Origin: Candidatus Limnocylindrales bacterium | GTDB taxonomy: Bacteria > Desulfobacterota > Binatia > UBA1149 > CAITLU01 | Length of the DNA: 64,000 nucleotides | Assembly: GCA_035626395.1 (NCBI GenBank) | Contig: DASPNR010000030.1 | Location: forward strand, 416,864-480,863 | Direction: 5' to 3' | Shown: in pieces, positions 1 to 9,103 of the stretch | How the letters are laid out: every line of letters begins with the position of its first letter | How positions within the stretch are numbered: the first letter of the stretch is position 1 | Position numbers and translations under genes: made by a program | Notes under the pieces: generated by a model | Database searches by the model: none | What the model was told of the DNA's origin: nothing | What the model saw: the letters and a program-made list of their open reading frames with translations, nothing else

Positions 1-420
1 GACGTCACCGAGCGGCGCGCAGTGGCGCGAGCGCGACTGCGCACGGATGCTTCGACGCTGGCGCGCATCCTTGCCGGCGATCTTCCGAAAGGCGACGTTC
101 TGGCGGTGGCTCGCACGGCCGGCATCATGGCGGCCAAGCAGACGCCGATGCTGATTCCGCTCTGTCATCCGCTGCCGCTCTCGGCCGTGGAAGTCTCGTT
201 CAGGGCAGGCGCCGACGCCGGAGTGCTCGAGATCGAGGCGCGAGTCGCGGTCACCGCGCGAACGGGTGCGGAGATGGAGGCGCTGACGGCAGCGACCATT
301 GCCGGCCTGACCGTCTACGACATGTGCAAGGCGGTGGACAAGACGATGGTGCTGACCGACGTGCGGCTGGTGGAGAAGAGCGGCGGGCGCAGCGGGGAGT
401 TCCGCCGGCAGGGCGAGTAG
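1..420 (+). CDS. moaC: Cyclic pyranopterin monophosphate synthase MoaC (5' truncated by window edge)
   Basis: Molybdenum cofactor biosynthesis: MoaC works with MoaA to turn GTP into cyclic pyranopterin monophosphate in the cytoplasm. The frame is open from base 1 and begins DVTERRAVA, the conserved segment near the N-terminus of the family, so only roughly the first 15-20 residues are missing. The family core is visible: [15 protein letters not shown] (substrate pocket with the His), the TGAEMEAL segment, YDMCKAVDK and a C-terminal VEKSGG-S-G motif. The product ends RRQGE before TAG. An ATG-like internal start at 22 exists but would delete conserved residues. No other Mo-cofactor gene lies downstream; the next gene is radC 118 bases away. 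Confidence 0.93.
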   Translation, partial: DVTERRAVARARLRTDASTLARILAGDLPKGDVLAVARTAGIMAAKQTPMLIPLCHPLPLSAVEVSFRAGADAGVLEIEARVAVTARTGAEMEALTAATIAGLTVYDMCKAVDKTMVLTDVRLVEKSGGRSGEFRRQGE

Positions 421-538
421 CCGGCAGCGCAGGCGCCAAGCGATCATCGGCATCTTCTGCAACCGCCCCCATTCCCGGGCGCGCTTCATTACATCCCGGT
501 CGCTGACGTCGGCGGAGCATGCGGCGTACGCTCGCGCC

Positions 539-1258
539 ATGAGCAGTCCGGACTCGGCAGCAGGCGTTCCGCGCGCGCACGATTCCTCTCCGCAGGCCTG
601 GCCGCAGGGCGAGCGTCCGCGCGAGCGGCTTCTCGAGCAGGGCGCGGCGGTGCTGAGCGACGGCGAGATCCTAGCGGTCGTTCTCGGCACCGGCCACGCC
701 GGCGCCGGCAGCGCACTCTTCGTCGCGCGCTCGTTGCTGACATCGTTCACGGACCTTCGCGGCATCGTCAGCGCCTCCGTGCGCGAACTGCAGGCGGTGC
801 CCGGCGTCGGACGCGTGCGCGCGGCCAGGCTCCAGGCGATCGGCGAGCTGGCGCGCCGACTGCATTCGCAGCCGCTGGAGCCGGGTGCGACGCTTTCGTC
901 CTCGGCAGCCGTGCACGCGCACTTCGGGCCGCTGCTGATCGACGACAAGCGCGAAAGCTTCTACTGCGTGCTGCTGGACGGAAAGAACCGCTTGATGGGG
1001 AAGGTGCGCATCTCGCAGGGCTCGCTCGGCGCCTCGCTGGTTCATCCGCGCGAAGCGTTTCGTCCCGCAGTGCGCGAGGCGGCGGCGGCGGTGCTGTTCG
1101 TGCACAACCATCCGAGCGGAGATCCCACGCCGAGCGTGGAAGACCGCCGGATAACCGACCGGCTGCGCCGCGTCGGCGAGCTGATGGGTATCTCGGTGCT
1201 CGACCACGTCATCGTCGGGCGCGGAAAGTACTATTCGTTCGCGGACAGTGGTTGGTGA
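539..1258 (+). CDS. radC: RadC family JAB-domain protein
   Basis: A 239-residue protein of the RadC/YicR family, historically named a DNA repair protein although its real biochemical role is unsettled. The N-terminal third carries the RadC helix-hairpin-helix region (ERPRERLLEQGA, then VPGVGRVRAARLQA). The C-terminal half is a JAB/MPN metalloprotease-like domain with the expected HNHPSGDPTPS-x2-D zinc signature near residue 190, so the metal ligands are intact. It starts at ATG 539, and normal family length supports that start. It converges on ssb; a perfect 18-bp hairpin separates the two genes. A short imperfect tandem repeat (GGACAGTGGT repeated) spans the stop codon. Confidence 0.92.
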   Translation: MSSPDSAAGVPRAHDSSPQAWPQGERPRERLLEQGAAVLSDGEILAVVLGTGHAGAGSALFVARSLLTSFTDLRGIVSASVRELQAVPGVGRVRAARLQAIGELARRLHSQPLEPGATLSSSAAVHAHFGPLLIDDKRESFYCVLLDGKNRLMGKVRISQGSLGASLVHPREAFRPAVREAAAAVLFVHNHPSGDPTPSVEDRRITDRLRRVGELMGISVLDHVIVGRGKYYSFADSGW

Positions 1259-1419
1259 ACGGACAGTGGTCGGTGCGGAGACTGCGTGCAATGCTCGAAC
1301 GCTCGTCGCCGCGTGCAACGCAGGCGCGGCCGCGGACTTGTCTGCGGCGGACCGCGCCGCGCATCGCGCTTCGTGTCCGCTTGGACATGCCCGTCGCCGC
1401 GCCCTGGCGCGAGGGCAGC

Positions 1420-1461
1420 CGGCAGAAGGCGCCGCGCCAGTGAGCGCGGCGCCTTCTGCCG
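1420..1461. terminator. 18-bp perfect hairpin between convergent radC and ssb
   Basis: The arms at 1420-1437 and 1444-1461 are exact reverse complements of each other, with a six-base loop. The hairpin starts 7 bases beyond the ssb stop codon and about 160 bases beyond radC. Neither side has a convincing U-tract, so it may act as a bidirectional transcription barrier or a 3'-end stabiliser rather than a classic intrinsic terminator. Confidence 0.6.
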
Positions 1462-1467
1462 TGTGAT

Positions 1468-1905
1468 CTAAAAAGGAATGTCGTCGTCGTTGTGGGCCGG
1501 GCCCATGTCGTCCATGCCAGCGCCCATTCCGCCGCGGTCGCCGCGATCGGCGCGATCTGCGCGATCACCGCCCGGGCCGCCGCCGATGAACTGAACGCGA
1601 TCCGCAACGATTTCGGTGGTGTAGCGATCGCTGCCGCTCTGGTCCTGCCATTTGCGCGTCTGCAGGCGCCCCTCGACGAAGACGGTTCGGCCCTTGCTGA
1701 GGTACTGCTTGCAGTTCTCGGCGGCGCGGCCCCAGACGACCACGCTGTGCCATTCGGTGCGCTCCTGGCGCTGGCCATTGGCATCCTGCCACGACTCGTT
1801 CGTCGCCAGTCGAAGGGTAGTGACCGCCTTCCCACCCGAGGTATGTCGCAGCTCGGGATCTTGACCGAGATTGCCAAGAATCATGACCTTGTTTAGTGAT
1901 GCCAT
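1468..1905 (-). CDS. ssb: Single-stranded DNA-binding protein
   Basis: This 145-residue SSB binds and protects ssDNA in replication and repair. The N-terminal OB fold occupies about residues 1-105, starting [18 protein letters not shown] and including the [12 protein letters not shown] strand and the [13 protein letters not shown] segment. A low-complexity linker rich in Gly, Asp and Arg (repeated DRADRGDRG) follows. The acidic tail ends DDDIPF, the standard docking peptide for partner proteins. Length is slightly shorter than E. coli SSB. A GAGAGGG ribosome site precedes the ATG. It is transcribed divergently from plsC. Confidence 0.97.
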   Translation of the reverse strand: MASLNKVMILGNLGQDPELRHTSGGKAVTTLRLATNESWQDANGQRQERTEWHSVVVWGRAAENCKQYLSKGRTVFVEGRLQTRKWQDQSGSDRYTTEIVADRVQFIGGGPGGDRADRADRGDRGGMGAGMDDMGPAHNDDDIPF

Positions 1906-1943
1906 ACTACCCTCTCGCGTGTACGTCCGCTGAATTTTCGGGG

Positions 1944-1972
1944 AGGCTAAAGCCGCACCTGGACATAGTCAA
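1944..1972 (-). promoter_or_regulatory. Candidate sigma70-type promoter for ssb
   Basis: On the minus strand, TTGACT (1967-1972) is followed after 17 bases by TAGCCT (1944-1949), about 40 bases before the ssb start. The -35 is good and the -10 is poor, so this is only a suggestion. Confidence 0.3.
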
Positions 1973-2022
1973 TGACGGAGACGTGCTAGGATGAAAGCCG
2001 AACCGGTGCGTTGCCGGGCAAG

Positions 2023-2784
2023 ATGATGAAGCTTGTCGTGGCCTACATTCGGCTGCTCGCATTCTTCGCTTTCACCGCGATCTGGATGCCCATCGTCATG
2101 CTGGCGATCGTTCTGGTGCCGGGGTCGTTCGTCTACTACCAGGTCGCCGCGCCCTGGATCACCGGCCTTCTCAAGCTCTTTGGCGCCACAGTGGTGCCGC
2201 ACGGACTGGAGAAGCTTCGCTTCGACCGCGAGTACGTCATACTTTCCAACCATCGAAGCCAGCTCGATCCTCCGGCCATCGCCAGCCTGCTGCTGCCGCG
2301 CGTGACGCGCTGGGTGGCCAAGAAGGAGCTCAGGCGCGTGCCGATTCTCGGACAGGCGCTGCAGATGAGCGGACAGATCTTCATCGATCGGGGCGATCCA
2401 AGCGCGGCGGTCGAAGAGCTGTCGCGCCACACACGCGATCGCGGCGTAATCATCTGCTTCTTTCCAGAAGGACATCGCTCGTCCACCTACAAGCTGCTGC
2501 CTTTCAAGAAGGGCGGCGCGGCTTTCGCGATCAGCGCTGGCCTTCCGGTGGTGCCGGTGGCGATCTCCGGATCCGAGATCGCGCTGCCGAATCATTCCAT
2601 CGTTTCGTCGCCGGCCACGATCCACGTTGCATTCGGCGACCCGATCGAGACCTCGGGCATGACCGCCGACGACCGCGTCGCGCTGACCGAGCGCGTGCGT
2701 GACGAGATCCAGCGCATGCTGCAGGAGCTCGATCCGCATCCCCAACCCGTTGCCGCTCCCAAACCGGCCGCCGCGGCGGCGTGA
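2023..2784 (+). CDS. plsC: 1-acyl-sn-glycerol-3-phosphate acyltransferase (PlsC family)
   Basis: Membrane glycerophospholipid acyltransferase, expected to acylate lysophosphatidate to phosphatidate at the inner membrane. An N-terminal hydrophobic segment (about residues 5-40) is followed by the acyltransferase box NHRSQLD (H-x4-D) and the glycerophosphate-binding FFPEGHRSS motif, spaced as in the family. The C-terminus is Pro/Ala-rich. Starts at ATG 2023 or 2026 are equally good; an in-frame TTG at 2011 would add four residues. The stop lies 13 bases before rnj, and the rnj ribosome site immediately follows it, so the two genes are probably cotranscribed. Confidence 0.88.
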   Translation: MMKLVVAYIRLLAFFAFTAIWMPIVMLAIVLVPGSFVYYQVAAPWITGLLKLFGATVVPHGLEKLRFDREYVILSNHRSQLDPPAIASLLLPRVTRWVAKKELRRVPILGQALQMSGQIFIDRGDPSAAVEELSRHTRDRGVIICFFPEGHRSSTYKLLPFKKGGAAFAISAGLPVVPVAISGSEIALPNHSIVSSPATIHVAFGDPIETSGMTADDRVALTERVRDEIQRMLQELDPHPQPVAAPKPAAAAA

Positions 2785-2797
2785 AGGAACCTTCTCG

Positions 2798-4459
2798 ATG
2801 CCTACCGCTCCTCTTCGCATCATCCCGCTCGGTGGCCTGGGCGAGTTCGGCCTCAACTGCATGGTGATCGAGCGTGGCGACGACGCCATCGCCGTCGACT
2901 GCGGCGTGATGTTCCCGCTCGATCACATGATGGGAATCGATCTGGTCATTCCCGACCTCGGCTACCTGCGCAGCCTCGGGGACAAGTTCAAGGGCTTCGT
3001 CATCACGCACGGGCACGAGGACCACATCGGGGCGCTGCCGTTCGTCTGGGGCGAGTTCAACGTGCCGGCGTTCGCCACGCCCTTCACCGCCGGGCTGATC
3101 CGCGAAAGGCTCGAGGACCGCACGCACCTGTCGGGCAAGCAGATCGAGATCTACCGCGACGGCGACACCTTCTCGCTCGGCGGCTTCGAGATGGAGGCCC
3201 TGCCGGTCACGCACAGCATCGTGGACGCCTGCTCGATCGCGATCCGCAGCCAGGGCGAGACGATCATTCACACCGGCGACTTCAAGATCGATCCGACGCC
3301 GATCGACGGACGCGACTTCGCGCTCGAGCGTTTCCGGCAGCTCGGCGACGAAGGAGTGCGGGTGCTGCTTTCGGACTCGACCAACATCGAGAGCGAAGGG
3401 CACAGCGGCTCCGAGGCGCTGGTGCGCGGATGGCTGGAGCCGATGTTCGCTGCAACCCGCGGGCGCGTGTTCGTGACCACGTTCGCCTCCCACATCCATC
3501 GCATGGCTGCGGTGCTCTCGCTGGCCGAGCAGTTCGGGCGCAAGGTGGCGATGGTGGGACGGCGCATGGAATCCAACGCGGCGCTGGCCACGCACACCGG
3601 GCATCTGCGCATCCCGCCCGGCATCCTCATCGACCAGAAGGAGGCGGCGCGCCTTCCGCGCGAGAAGGTCTGCTATCTGATCACCGGATCGCAGGGCGAG
3701 CCGCGCTCGGCGCTGATGCGCGTGGCGATGTGCGAGATGCGCGACGTCGAGCCGGGCCCCGGCGATGCCGTGATCTTCTCGTCCAAGACCATACCGGGCA
3801 ATGACCGGGCGGTCGCGCACATCATCGACCAGCTCTACAAGCTCGGCTGCGAGGTCTACTACCCGCGCCGCTCGCGCGCGCACGTCTCCGGGCACGCCTG
3901 CAAGGACGAGCTGCGCACCATGCTCGAGCTGACCCGGCCCGACTACTTCGTCCCCGTGCACGGCGAGTACCGCAACCTGCTGCACCATGCGCGTCTGGCC
4001 GAAGAGACCGGCGTGCCGGCGCAGAACTGCTTCCGCATCACCGACGGCGACGTCCTCGAGATCGACGGGGACGGCGCGCGTGTGGCCGGTCAGGTCACGG
4101 TCGGCCGCGTCATGGTGGACGGCGCGGTTCTCGGCGTTCTCGACGAGGCGGTGGTGCGCGATCGCCGCCACATCTCGCAGGACGGCATGGTGATGGTGAT
4201 CCTGGCGGTAGCGCAGCAGACCGGCACGATCCTGACCGGGCCCGAGTTCATCATGCGCGGCGTGGTCACCGGTGAGGACGAGGAGATCGACGACGAACCG
4301 CTGCGCCGCGCCGTCGTCGACACCGTACGCGCCATGCCGCGCGCGGCGGTGGGCGACCGTGACGAGCTGCAGGAGGAAGTGCGCCTGGCCGTGCGCCGCT
4401 TCTTCCGGCGCGTGCACGGCTCGCGGCCGGTGGTCGTGCCGTACGTGATGGAGCTGTGA
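2798..4459 (+). CDS. rnj: Ribonuclease J
   Basis: A 553-residue metallo-beta-lactamase/beta-CASP ribonuclease (RNase J), with 5'-3' exo- and endonuclease activity in mRNA turnover and rRNA maturation. Visible motifs are the THGHEDHIG metal site near residue 75, the GDFKID metal-ligand segment, LLSDSTN and the beta-CASP region, then a C-terminal domain. ATG 2798 is preceded by AAGGAA at 2784-2789; the frame is open further upstream but that part overlaps plsC. The length matches characterised RNase J enzymes (about 555 residues). RNase J is typical of Gram-positives, cyanobacteria and some Proteobacteria; here it coexists with RNase R at 40.2 kb. Confidence 0.95.
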   Translation: MPTAPLRIIPLGGLGEFGLNCMVIERGDDAIAVDCGVMFPLDHMMGIDLVIPDLGYLRSLGDKFKGFVITHGHEDHIGALPFVWGEFNVPAFATPFTAGLIRERLEDRTHLSGKQIEIYRDGDTFSLGGFEMEALPVTHSIVDACSIAIRSQGETIIHTGDFKIDPTPIDGRDFALERFRQLGDEGVRVLLSDSTNIESEGHSGSEALVRGWLEPMFAATRGRVFVTTFASHIHRMAAVLSLAEQFGRKVAMVGRRMESNAALATHTGHLRIPPGILIDQKEAARLPREKVCYLITGSQGEPRSALMRVAMCEMRDVEPGPGDAVIFSSKTIPGNDRAVAHIIDQLYKLGCEVYYPRRSRAHVSGHACKDELRTMLELTRPDYFVPVHGEYRNLLHHARLAEETGVPAQNCFRITDGDVLEIDGDGARVAGQVTVGRVMVDGAVLGVLDEAVVRDRRHISQDGMVMVILAVAQQTGTILTGPEFIMRGVVTGEDEEIDDEPLRRAVVDTVRAMPRAAVGDRDELQEEVRLAVRRFFRRVHGSRPVVVPYVMEL

Positions 4460-4709
4460 GTCGCGCGAGGCGCGGCTGCCTGCGGCTCCGCACCTTTGGA
4501 TCGCACGGGCGACGCAAGCCGCAGCCCGTCTGAAGGAGCGCCGTACCGTCTGCAGGCGCGCCGCATGCGCGATGCGGTCGGCAGGAGCGGCGCAAGCGCG
4601 CCGTGCGGTGGAAACGCCCGCGCTTCGTGAACAGCCGGGGTTTGTCCGCTGCAGGCCGCGACGTTAGGATCGCGCGTCTCGATTCCAGCGGCAGCGGAGC
4701 AGTGGTGGA

Positions 4710-5525
4710 GTGACGATCGCGCAGGCTCTGATCCTTGGCATCGTCCAGGGGCTCACCGAATTCCTTCCCGTTTCCAGCGACGGTCACCTGGTGATCGTGC
4801 AGGAGGTGTTCGGGCTGCGCCCACCCAACGCCGTCGCCTACGACGTTCTTCTTCATCTCGGCACGCTCATCGCCGTCGTCGCCTACTTCTGGCGCGACCT
4901 TCTGGACATGGCGCTGGCGCTGCTCGGCCGCGGCGGCGTCGAGCAGCCCGTGCGGCTGCGATGGATCTTTCTTCTGGGGTTGGCCACGGTTCCCGTGGCA
5001 CTGGCAGGGCTTCTGCTGGAGGACTGGTTCGAGCAGACCTTCCATTCCCTGGCCACGGCCGGCGTAGGCCTGCTCGTCACCGGCACGCTGCTCTCGCTCA
5101 TCGTCGGCCGCGGGGCCACCGGCCGCATGGCCAAGGACCTGACGGTCCGCGACGCAATCGTCATCGGCGGCATCCAGACGCTGGCCCTGCTCCCGGGCGT
5201 CTCGCGCTCGGGCTCGACGCTGTTTGCCGCACTGACCGTCGGAGTGGAGCGCAACACCGCCGCGCGCTTCTCGTTTCTGCTGTCGATCCCTGCCATCGTC
5301 GGCGCGCTGGTGCTGAAGGCGCCGGCAGTCCTCGACATGGCCCGGGACGGCAACGCCGCGCCGCTGATCGTCGGTCCCCTGGCGGCGGCCGTGACCGGCT
5401 GGCTGGCCATCGAGGTCATGATGCGCGCAATTCGCAGCGGTAGTCTGCGCGGCTTTTCGGTATACTGCTGGGCGACCGGCGCCCTGGTGCTGGTGTGGAG
5501 TGTGGTTGGTGGGATCGGTGGCTAG
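4710..5525 (+). CDS. uppP: Undecaprenyl-diphosphatase UppP/BacA
   Basis: Integral membrane phosphatase that recycles undecaprenyl pyrophosphate for peptidoglycan and O-antigen synthesis; the family confers bacitracin tolerance. The protein has 271 residues and multiple hydrophobic helices. It carries the two family signatures: the N-terminal Q-G-L-T-E-F-L-P-V-S-S box (followed by DGH rather than the usual TGH) and the PGVSRSGST box near residue 165. The start is GTG at 4710. About 250 bases without a recognisable feature separate it from rnj. The stop codon overlaps the start region of ftsK, indicating one transcript. Confidence 0.94.
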   Translation: MTIAQALILGIVQGLTEFLPVSSDGHLVIVQEVFGLRPPNAVAYDVLLHLGTLIAVVAYFWRDLLDMALALLGRGGVEQPVRLRWIFLLGLATVPVALAGLLLEDWFEQTFHSLATAGVGLLVTGTLLSLIVGRGATGRMAKDLTVRDAIVIGGIQTLALLPGVSRSGSTLFAALTVGVERNTAARFSFLLSIPAIVGALVLKAPAVLDMARDGNAAPLIVGPLAAAVTGWLAIEVMMRAIRSGSLRGFSVYCWATGALVLVWSVVGGIGG

Positions 5526-7884
5526 GTCATCCGCGGCAAGCAGGGACCCTTCGCGGCTCTTTCAGGAGGTCGAGGCGATCGTCGCGTCGGCCGTCGGCTT
5601 CTTCCTCGTTCTCTGTTTGTTCTCCTACGTGCCCGAATCGCCGGGCGTCAACCACGGCGGGCGCCTCGGCTTCACGCTGGCCAACGTGCTGGTGCAGTGC
5701 TTCGGCTACGGGGCCTACGTCTTCCCCGCCGCGCTGGTCAGTGCCGGAGCGGCGCTGTTCATCAGCCGCACCGTCCGTCTCTCGCCGGTTCGGTGCGTGG
5801 GCGCCATCTTCCTTCTTCTACTGATGTCGGTGAGCCTGGGCGTTTACCGGCCTCACGTTGCGCCCGAGGCTGCCGGCGGCTGGGTCGGCGGTTTTCTCGG
5901 CATGGTCATGGTGCAGGGCCTCGGCGCCGGCGGCTCCACCGTCGCGCTGACGGCGCTGTTCCTCCTCGATTTCATGATGATCACCGGCTACGCGCTCTCC
6001 GACGTGCTGCGCGCCATGCAGCGCGCCATCGCCGAGGCCATCGAGTCCGCCCACCACGCCTCGATGTCGGCGCTGCGGCGCGCGGGGCGCCATCTTCGGC
6101 AGGGTCTGCCGCGCCTGCGCGGCTTCTCGCTGCGCGATCACCTGCCGAGCCTTGCGCTGCGGCGCCGCCCCGCTGCCGCCGGAGCCGGCGCCACCGGGCC
6201 CATGGTCGTCTTCGGCGACGAAGACGAGGACGAGGAGCAGGAGGATCGGGCGGCGCCTGCGCGCAAAGGCAGCTCGGGAATCCAGGTCCTGCGACCGCGA
6301 CTGGAGCGGCCGGCCAAGAAGAAGAGCGAGCCGGCGCAGGAGGAATTCAGCTTCTCCACCGGCGGCGACTTCCGGCTTCCGCCCGCCAACCTGCTGGGCA
6401 AGCGCGACGACCGCTCCGACTACGTCGACGAGCAGACTCTCGTCCAGAGCAGCAGGATCCTCGAGCAGAAGCTGGCCACGTTCGGTGTCGGCGGCCGGGT
6501 CACCGCCGTGCGCCCCGGTCCGGTCATCACGACCTACGAGTTCGAGCCCGAGGCGGGCATCAAGGTCAGCCGCGTCGTCAACCTCTGCGATGATCTGACG
6601 ATGGCGCTGCGCGCGCACGGCGTGCGCATCGTCGCTCCCATTCCGGGCAAGAACTGCGTCGGCATCGAGGTCTCCAACAAGAATCGCGCAACGGTCGGTC
6701 TGCGTGATCTGATCGATGCGGACGAGTTCCGCAGCCACCGCTCCTCGCTGGCGCTGGCGCTCGGACGCGACACGACCGGGCTGCCGATGTACGCCGACCT
6801 GGCCAAGATGCCGCATCTGCTGATGGCGGGCGCCACGGGAACCGGCAAGTCGGTGGCGCTCAACACCTACATCGTTTCGATCCTCTGCAAGGCCACGCCG
6901 AACGACGTGCGCTTCATCATGATCGATCCGAAGATGCTCGAGCTGTCGCTCTACGAGGGCATCCCGCATCTGCTCGTGCCGGTGGTCACCGACGTCAAGA
7001 AGGCGGCCGCCGCGCTGGCCAACGTGATGCGCGAGATGGACCGGCGCTTCGAGCTGATGAAGGACAAGAAGGTCCGCAGCCTCGACGACTACAACAAGCG
7101 CATCGCCGAGGAGAAGGCGGCGGCGGAGGCGGCGGCCAAGCTCAAGCCGAAGAAGAAGGTCGTCGAGGTCGAGGAGGAGGACGAACAGGGAGAGGAGGCC
7201 GAGACGGTGGCTCCCAAGGAAGCCGCCTTGCAGCACGAGCACCTGCCGCGCGTGGTCGTCATCATCGACGAGCTGGCGGACCTGATGATGACGGTGGGGC
7301 GGGAGGTGGAGTCGGCCATCACGCGCCTGGCGCAGAAGGCGCGCGCAGCCGGAATTCACCTGATCGTTGCCACGCAGCGTCCCTCGGTCGACGTCATCAC
7401 GGGTCTCATCAAGGCGAATTTCCCATCACGCATTTCCTTCCAGGTAACGTCGCGCCCCGACTCGCGCACGATCCTGGACACGGTCGGCGCCGACCGGCTG
7501 CTCGGCAATGGCGATGCGCTGTACATGGCGCCGGGCACCTCGTTCCTTCAGCGCCTGCATGGCGCGCTGATCACGGACCTGGAGATCAAGGACATCGTCG
7601 ACTTCCTGCGACGCCAGGGCGCGCCCGAGTACCAGATGGACATGCTGGAGACCGCGGCCGGCGAGGCGGGCGAGGAGGAAGGCGAGGAATTCTTCGACGA
7701 GCTCTACGATCGCTCGGTCGAGCTCGTCACCCAGCACCAGCAGGGCTCCACCTCCTGGCTGCAGCGCAAGCTCGGCATCGGCTACAACCGCGCCGCCCGC
7801 ATCATCGAGCAGATGGAGCGCGAAGGCGTCGTCGGCCCTCCCGACGGCGCCAAGCCCCGAAAGGTTCTGGCCCAGGCGCTGTAG
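5500..7884 (+). CDS. ftsK: DNA translocase FtsK/SpoIIIE
   Basis: Septal DNA pump that clears the chromosome dimer region during division. Four or so hydrophobic helices lie within residues 20-170. An acidic/basic linker (about 225-280) leads to the motor domain with Walker A GATGTGKSV (about 445-455), Walker B in VVIIDELADLM, and a C-terminal winged-helix gamma domain (about 725-790) that would read KOPS-like polarity sites. A Lys/Glu-rich low-complexity stretch (about 536-575) interrupts the motor between Walker A and B and is longer and more charged than usual. It starts at GTG 5500 or, with a better ribosome site, GTG 5518; both overlap uppP. Confidence 0.95.
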   Translation: MWLVGSVARSSAASRDPSRLFQEVEAIVASAVGFFLVLCLFSYVPESPGVNHGGRLGFTLANVLVQCFGYGAYVFPAALVSAGAALFISRTVRLSPVRCVGAIFLLLLMSVSLGVYRPHVAPEAAGGWVGGFLGMVMVQGLGAGGSTVALTALFLLDFMMITGYALSDVLRAMQRAIAEAIESAHHASMSALRRAGRHLRQGLPRLRGFSLRDHLPSLALRRRPAAAGAGATGPMVVFGDEDEDEEQEDRAAPARKGSSGIQVLRPRLERPAKKKSEPAQEEFSFSTGGDFRLPPANLLGKRDDRSDYVDEQTLVQSSRILEQKLATFGVGGRVTAVRPGPVITTYEFEPEAGIKVSRVVNLCDDLTMALRAHGVRIVAPIPGKNCVGIEVSNKNRATVGLRDLIDADEFRSHRSSLALALGRDTTGLPMYADLAKMPHLLMAGATGTGKSVALNTYIVSILCKATPNDVRFIMIDPKMLELSLYEGIPHLLVPVVTDVKKAAAALANVMREMDRRFELMKDKKVRSLDDYNKRIAEEKAAAEAAAKLKPKKKVVEVEEEDEQGEEAETVAPKEAALQHEHLPRVVVIIDELADLMMTVGREVESAITRLAQKARAAGIHLIVATQRPSVDVITGLIKANFPSRISFQVTSRPDSRTILDTVGADRLLGNGDALYMAPGTSFLQRLHGALITDLEIKDIVDFLRRQGAPEYQMDMLETAAGEAGEEEGEEFFDELYDRSVELVTQHQQGSTSWLQRKLGIGYNRAARIIEQMEREGVVGPPDGAKPRKVLAQAL

Positions 7885-8005
7885 AGGCGGATCGGCTCTG
7901 CCGCGCGGCCACCTGCATCGGCCGTCGAACCCTGACGCACGGCCCGGCCTCGCTGCACCTGCCGGCGGCGGAAGCGGCTGCGCGCGTCTCGGGAAGCAAT
8001 CGACG

Positions 8006-8908
8006 GTGTCCTCTGCTAGACGGGCGGCCGTGACCCCGGCCAAACTCGCTCGTCTTTCGCTGGTTGCACTGCTGTCCGCACCGCCGGCGTTGGCGCAGGA
8101 GGCGGCGCCGGCCAAGCCAGCTCCGACCGTCAAAACGGCGCCGCCGGCCAAGGTGAAGAGCGCGCCGGCGCAGCAGAAGAGCGGCGGCGAGAAGAACGCG
8201 CCGGCGGAGCAGAAGCCTGCCGACAAGTCGGCGCCGGCGGCAGCAAGCTCCAATGACAACATCAAAAAGGCTGCCGAGGCCGCTGCCAGGGCCGCCGCCA
8301 GGCTCAACCCGAACGCCTCCGACCCGGAAGCCGAGAAGATCTGGCGTGCGTACGAGCAGCGCTGGGCCGAAACCGAGGACTACGCGGCCGGCTTTCGCCA
8401 GATCATCGAAGTGGCCGACGTCGGCACCAAGGTCGAGAGCGCCGGCCGGTTCTTCTTCGCCAAGCCCGATCTGGTTCGCTGGGAGTATACGGAGGGGCCG
8501 CCACAGACGGTTGTCGGAGACGGTCAGACGATCTGGCTGTATCAGCCCGATCTCGAACAGGTGTACAAGATTCCCTACTCGAAGGCGTTCGGGCGCGGCG
8601 GGCTGGTCGCGCTGCTTGCCGGTCGCAAGGGCGTGGCCGAGCGGTACGTCGCAACGCTGAAACGCCCCGATCCGGCAACGGTGCTCATTCATCTCAAGCC
8701 CCGCGAGCAGGGCCATGAGGATCTCGAGGTGAAGCTGGATGCGCAGACGTTCGATCTGCAGGCGGTGACGGTTCGTGACGCTGCCGGATCGGTGACGCAG
8801 ATGACGTTCGCGGAGCCGCAGCGAAATCGCGGCAGCGACAAGGCGCATTTCCTGTTCACGCCGCCGTCGGGTGTCGACGTGATCACCGACCCTCAGCCTG
8901 GGTTCTGA
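8006..8908 (+). CDS. lolA: LolA-type outer-membrane lipoprotein carrier protein with long Ala/Pro/Lys spacer
   Basis: Periplasmic chaperone that ferries lipoproteins from the LolCDE exporter to the outer membrane. A signal peptide ends near ALAQ-E (about residue 31 from the GTG at 8006; GTG 8030 is an alternative start). Then comes an unusual low-complexity spacer of about 75 residues rich in Ala, Pro and Lys. The conserved LolA domain follows: GRFFFAKPDLVRWEY, TIWLYQPDLEQV and the C-terminal strands. The position after ftsK (ftsK-lolA) is the classical arrangement in Proteobacteria and supports the call. The spacer could tether the domain or simply be disordered. Confidence 0.88.
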   Translation: MSSARRAAVTPAKLARLSLVALLSAPPALAQEAAPAKPAPTVKTAPPAKVKSAPAQQKSGGEKNAPAEQKPADKSAPAAASSNDNIKKAAEAAARAAARLNPNASDPEAEKIWRAYEQRWAETEDYAAGFRQIIEVADVGTKVESAGRFFFAKPDLVRWEYTEGPPQTVVGDGQTIWLYQPDLEQVYKIPYSKAFGRGGLVALLAGRKGVAERYVATLKRPDPATVLIHLKPREQGHEDLEVKLDAQTFDLQAVTVRDAAGSVTQMTFAEPQRNRGSDKAHFLFTPPSGVDVITDPQPGF

Positions 8909-8945
8909 AGCTGGATGGGCGGATTGGCCGCTCGCGTCCGCGCAT

Positions 8946-9046
8946 AGCGCCCCATCTGCTGCGTTGTCGGCGAGATCGCTCGCTGCAGCGTACGGGAAGT
9001 ACGCTTCCGCTCGCACTACTCGCCTCCGCCTTGCATCTGGGGCACT
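8946..9046. repeat. Dispersed palindromic intergenic repeat, copy 1
   Basis: A 101-base imperfect palindrome. The outer arms at 8946-8974 and 9019-9046 are near reverse complements, and an inner perfect stem GCGTAC/GTACGC surrounds a GGGAA loop. A second copy with the same architecture and the same opening (AGCGCCC-ATCTG-GCGTTG) lies at 24569-24666. Both copies sit just after a stop codon, as REP-like elements do. It separates lolA from yajQ. Confidence 0.7.
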
Positions 9047-9103
9047 CTGCGCGGCCGCGCCTGGGCGGGCGGGGCGAGAATTTTCGGAAAGGATTGCAGC
9101 ACG

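Noticed and set aside
1241..1275. Imperfect tandem repeat GGACAGTGGT at the radC stop codon
   Set aside because: Only two short units with mismatches; most likely a chance duplication.
2531..4417. Very long antisense open frame (over 600 codons) opposite the RNase J gene; similar ones opposite purA/ggt (20057-22873), the HtrA protease (38574-40295) and RNase R (40096-42507)
   Set aside because: They follow from the strong G/C third-position bias of the real genes. Their translations are Arg/Ala/Gly/His-rich without any domain, and each lies opposite a gene with clear motifs.
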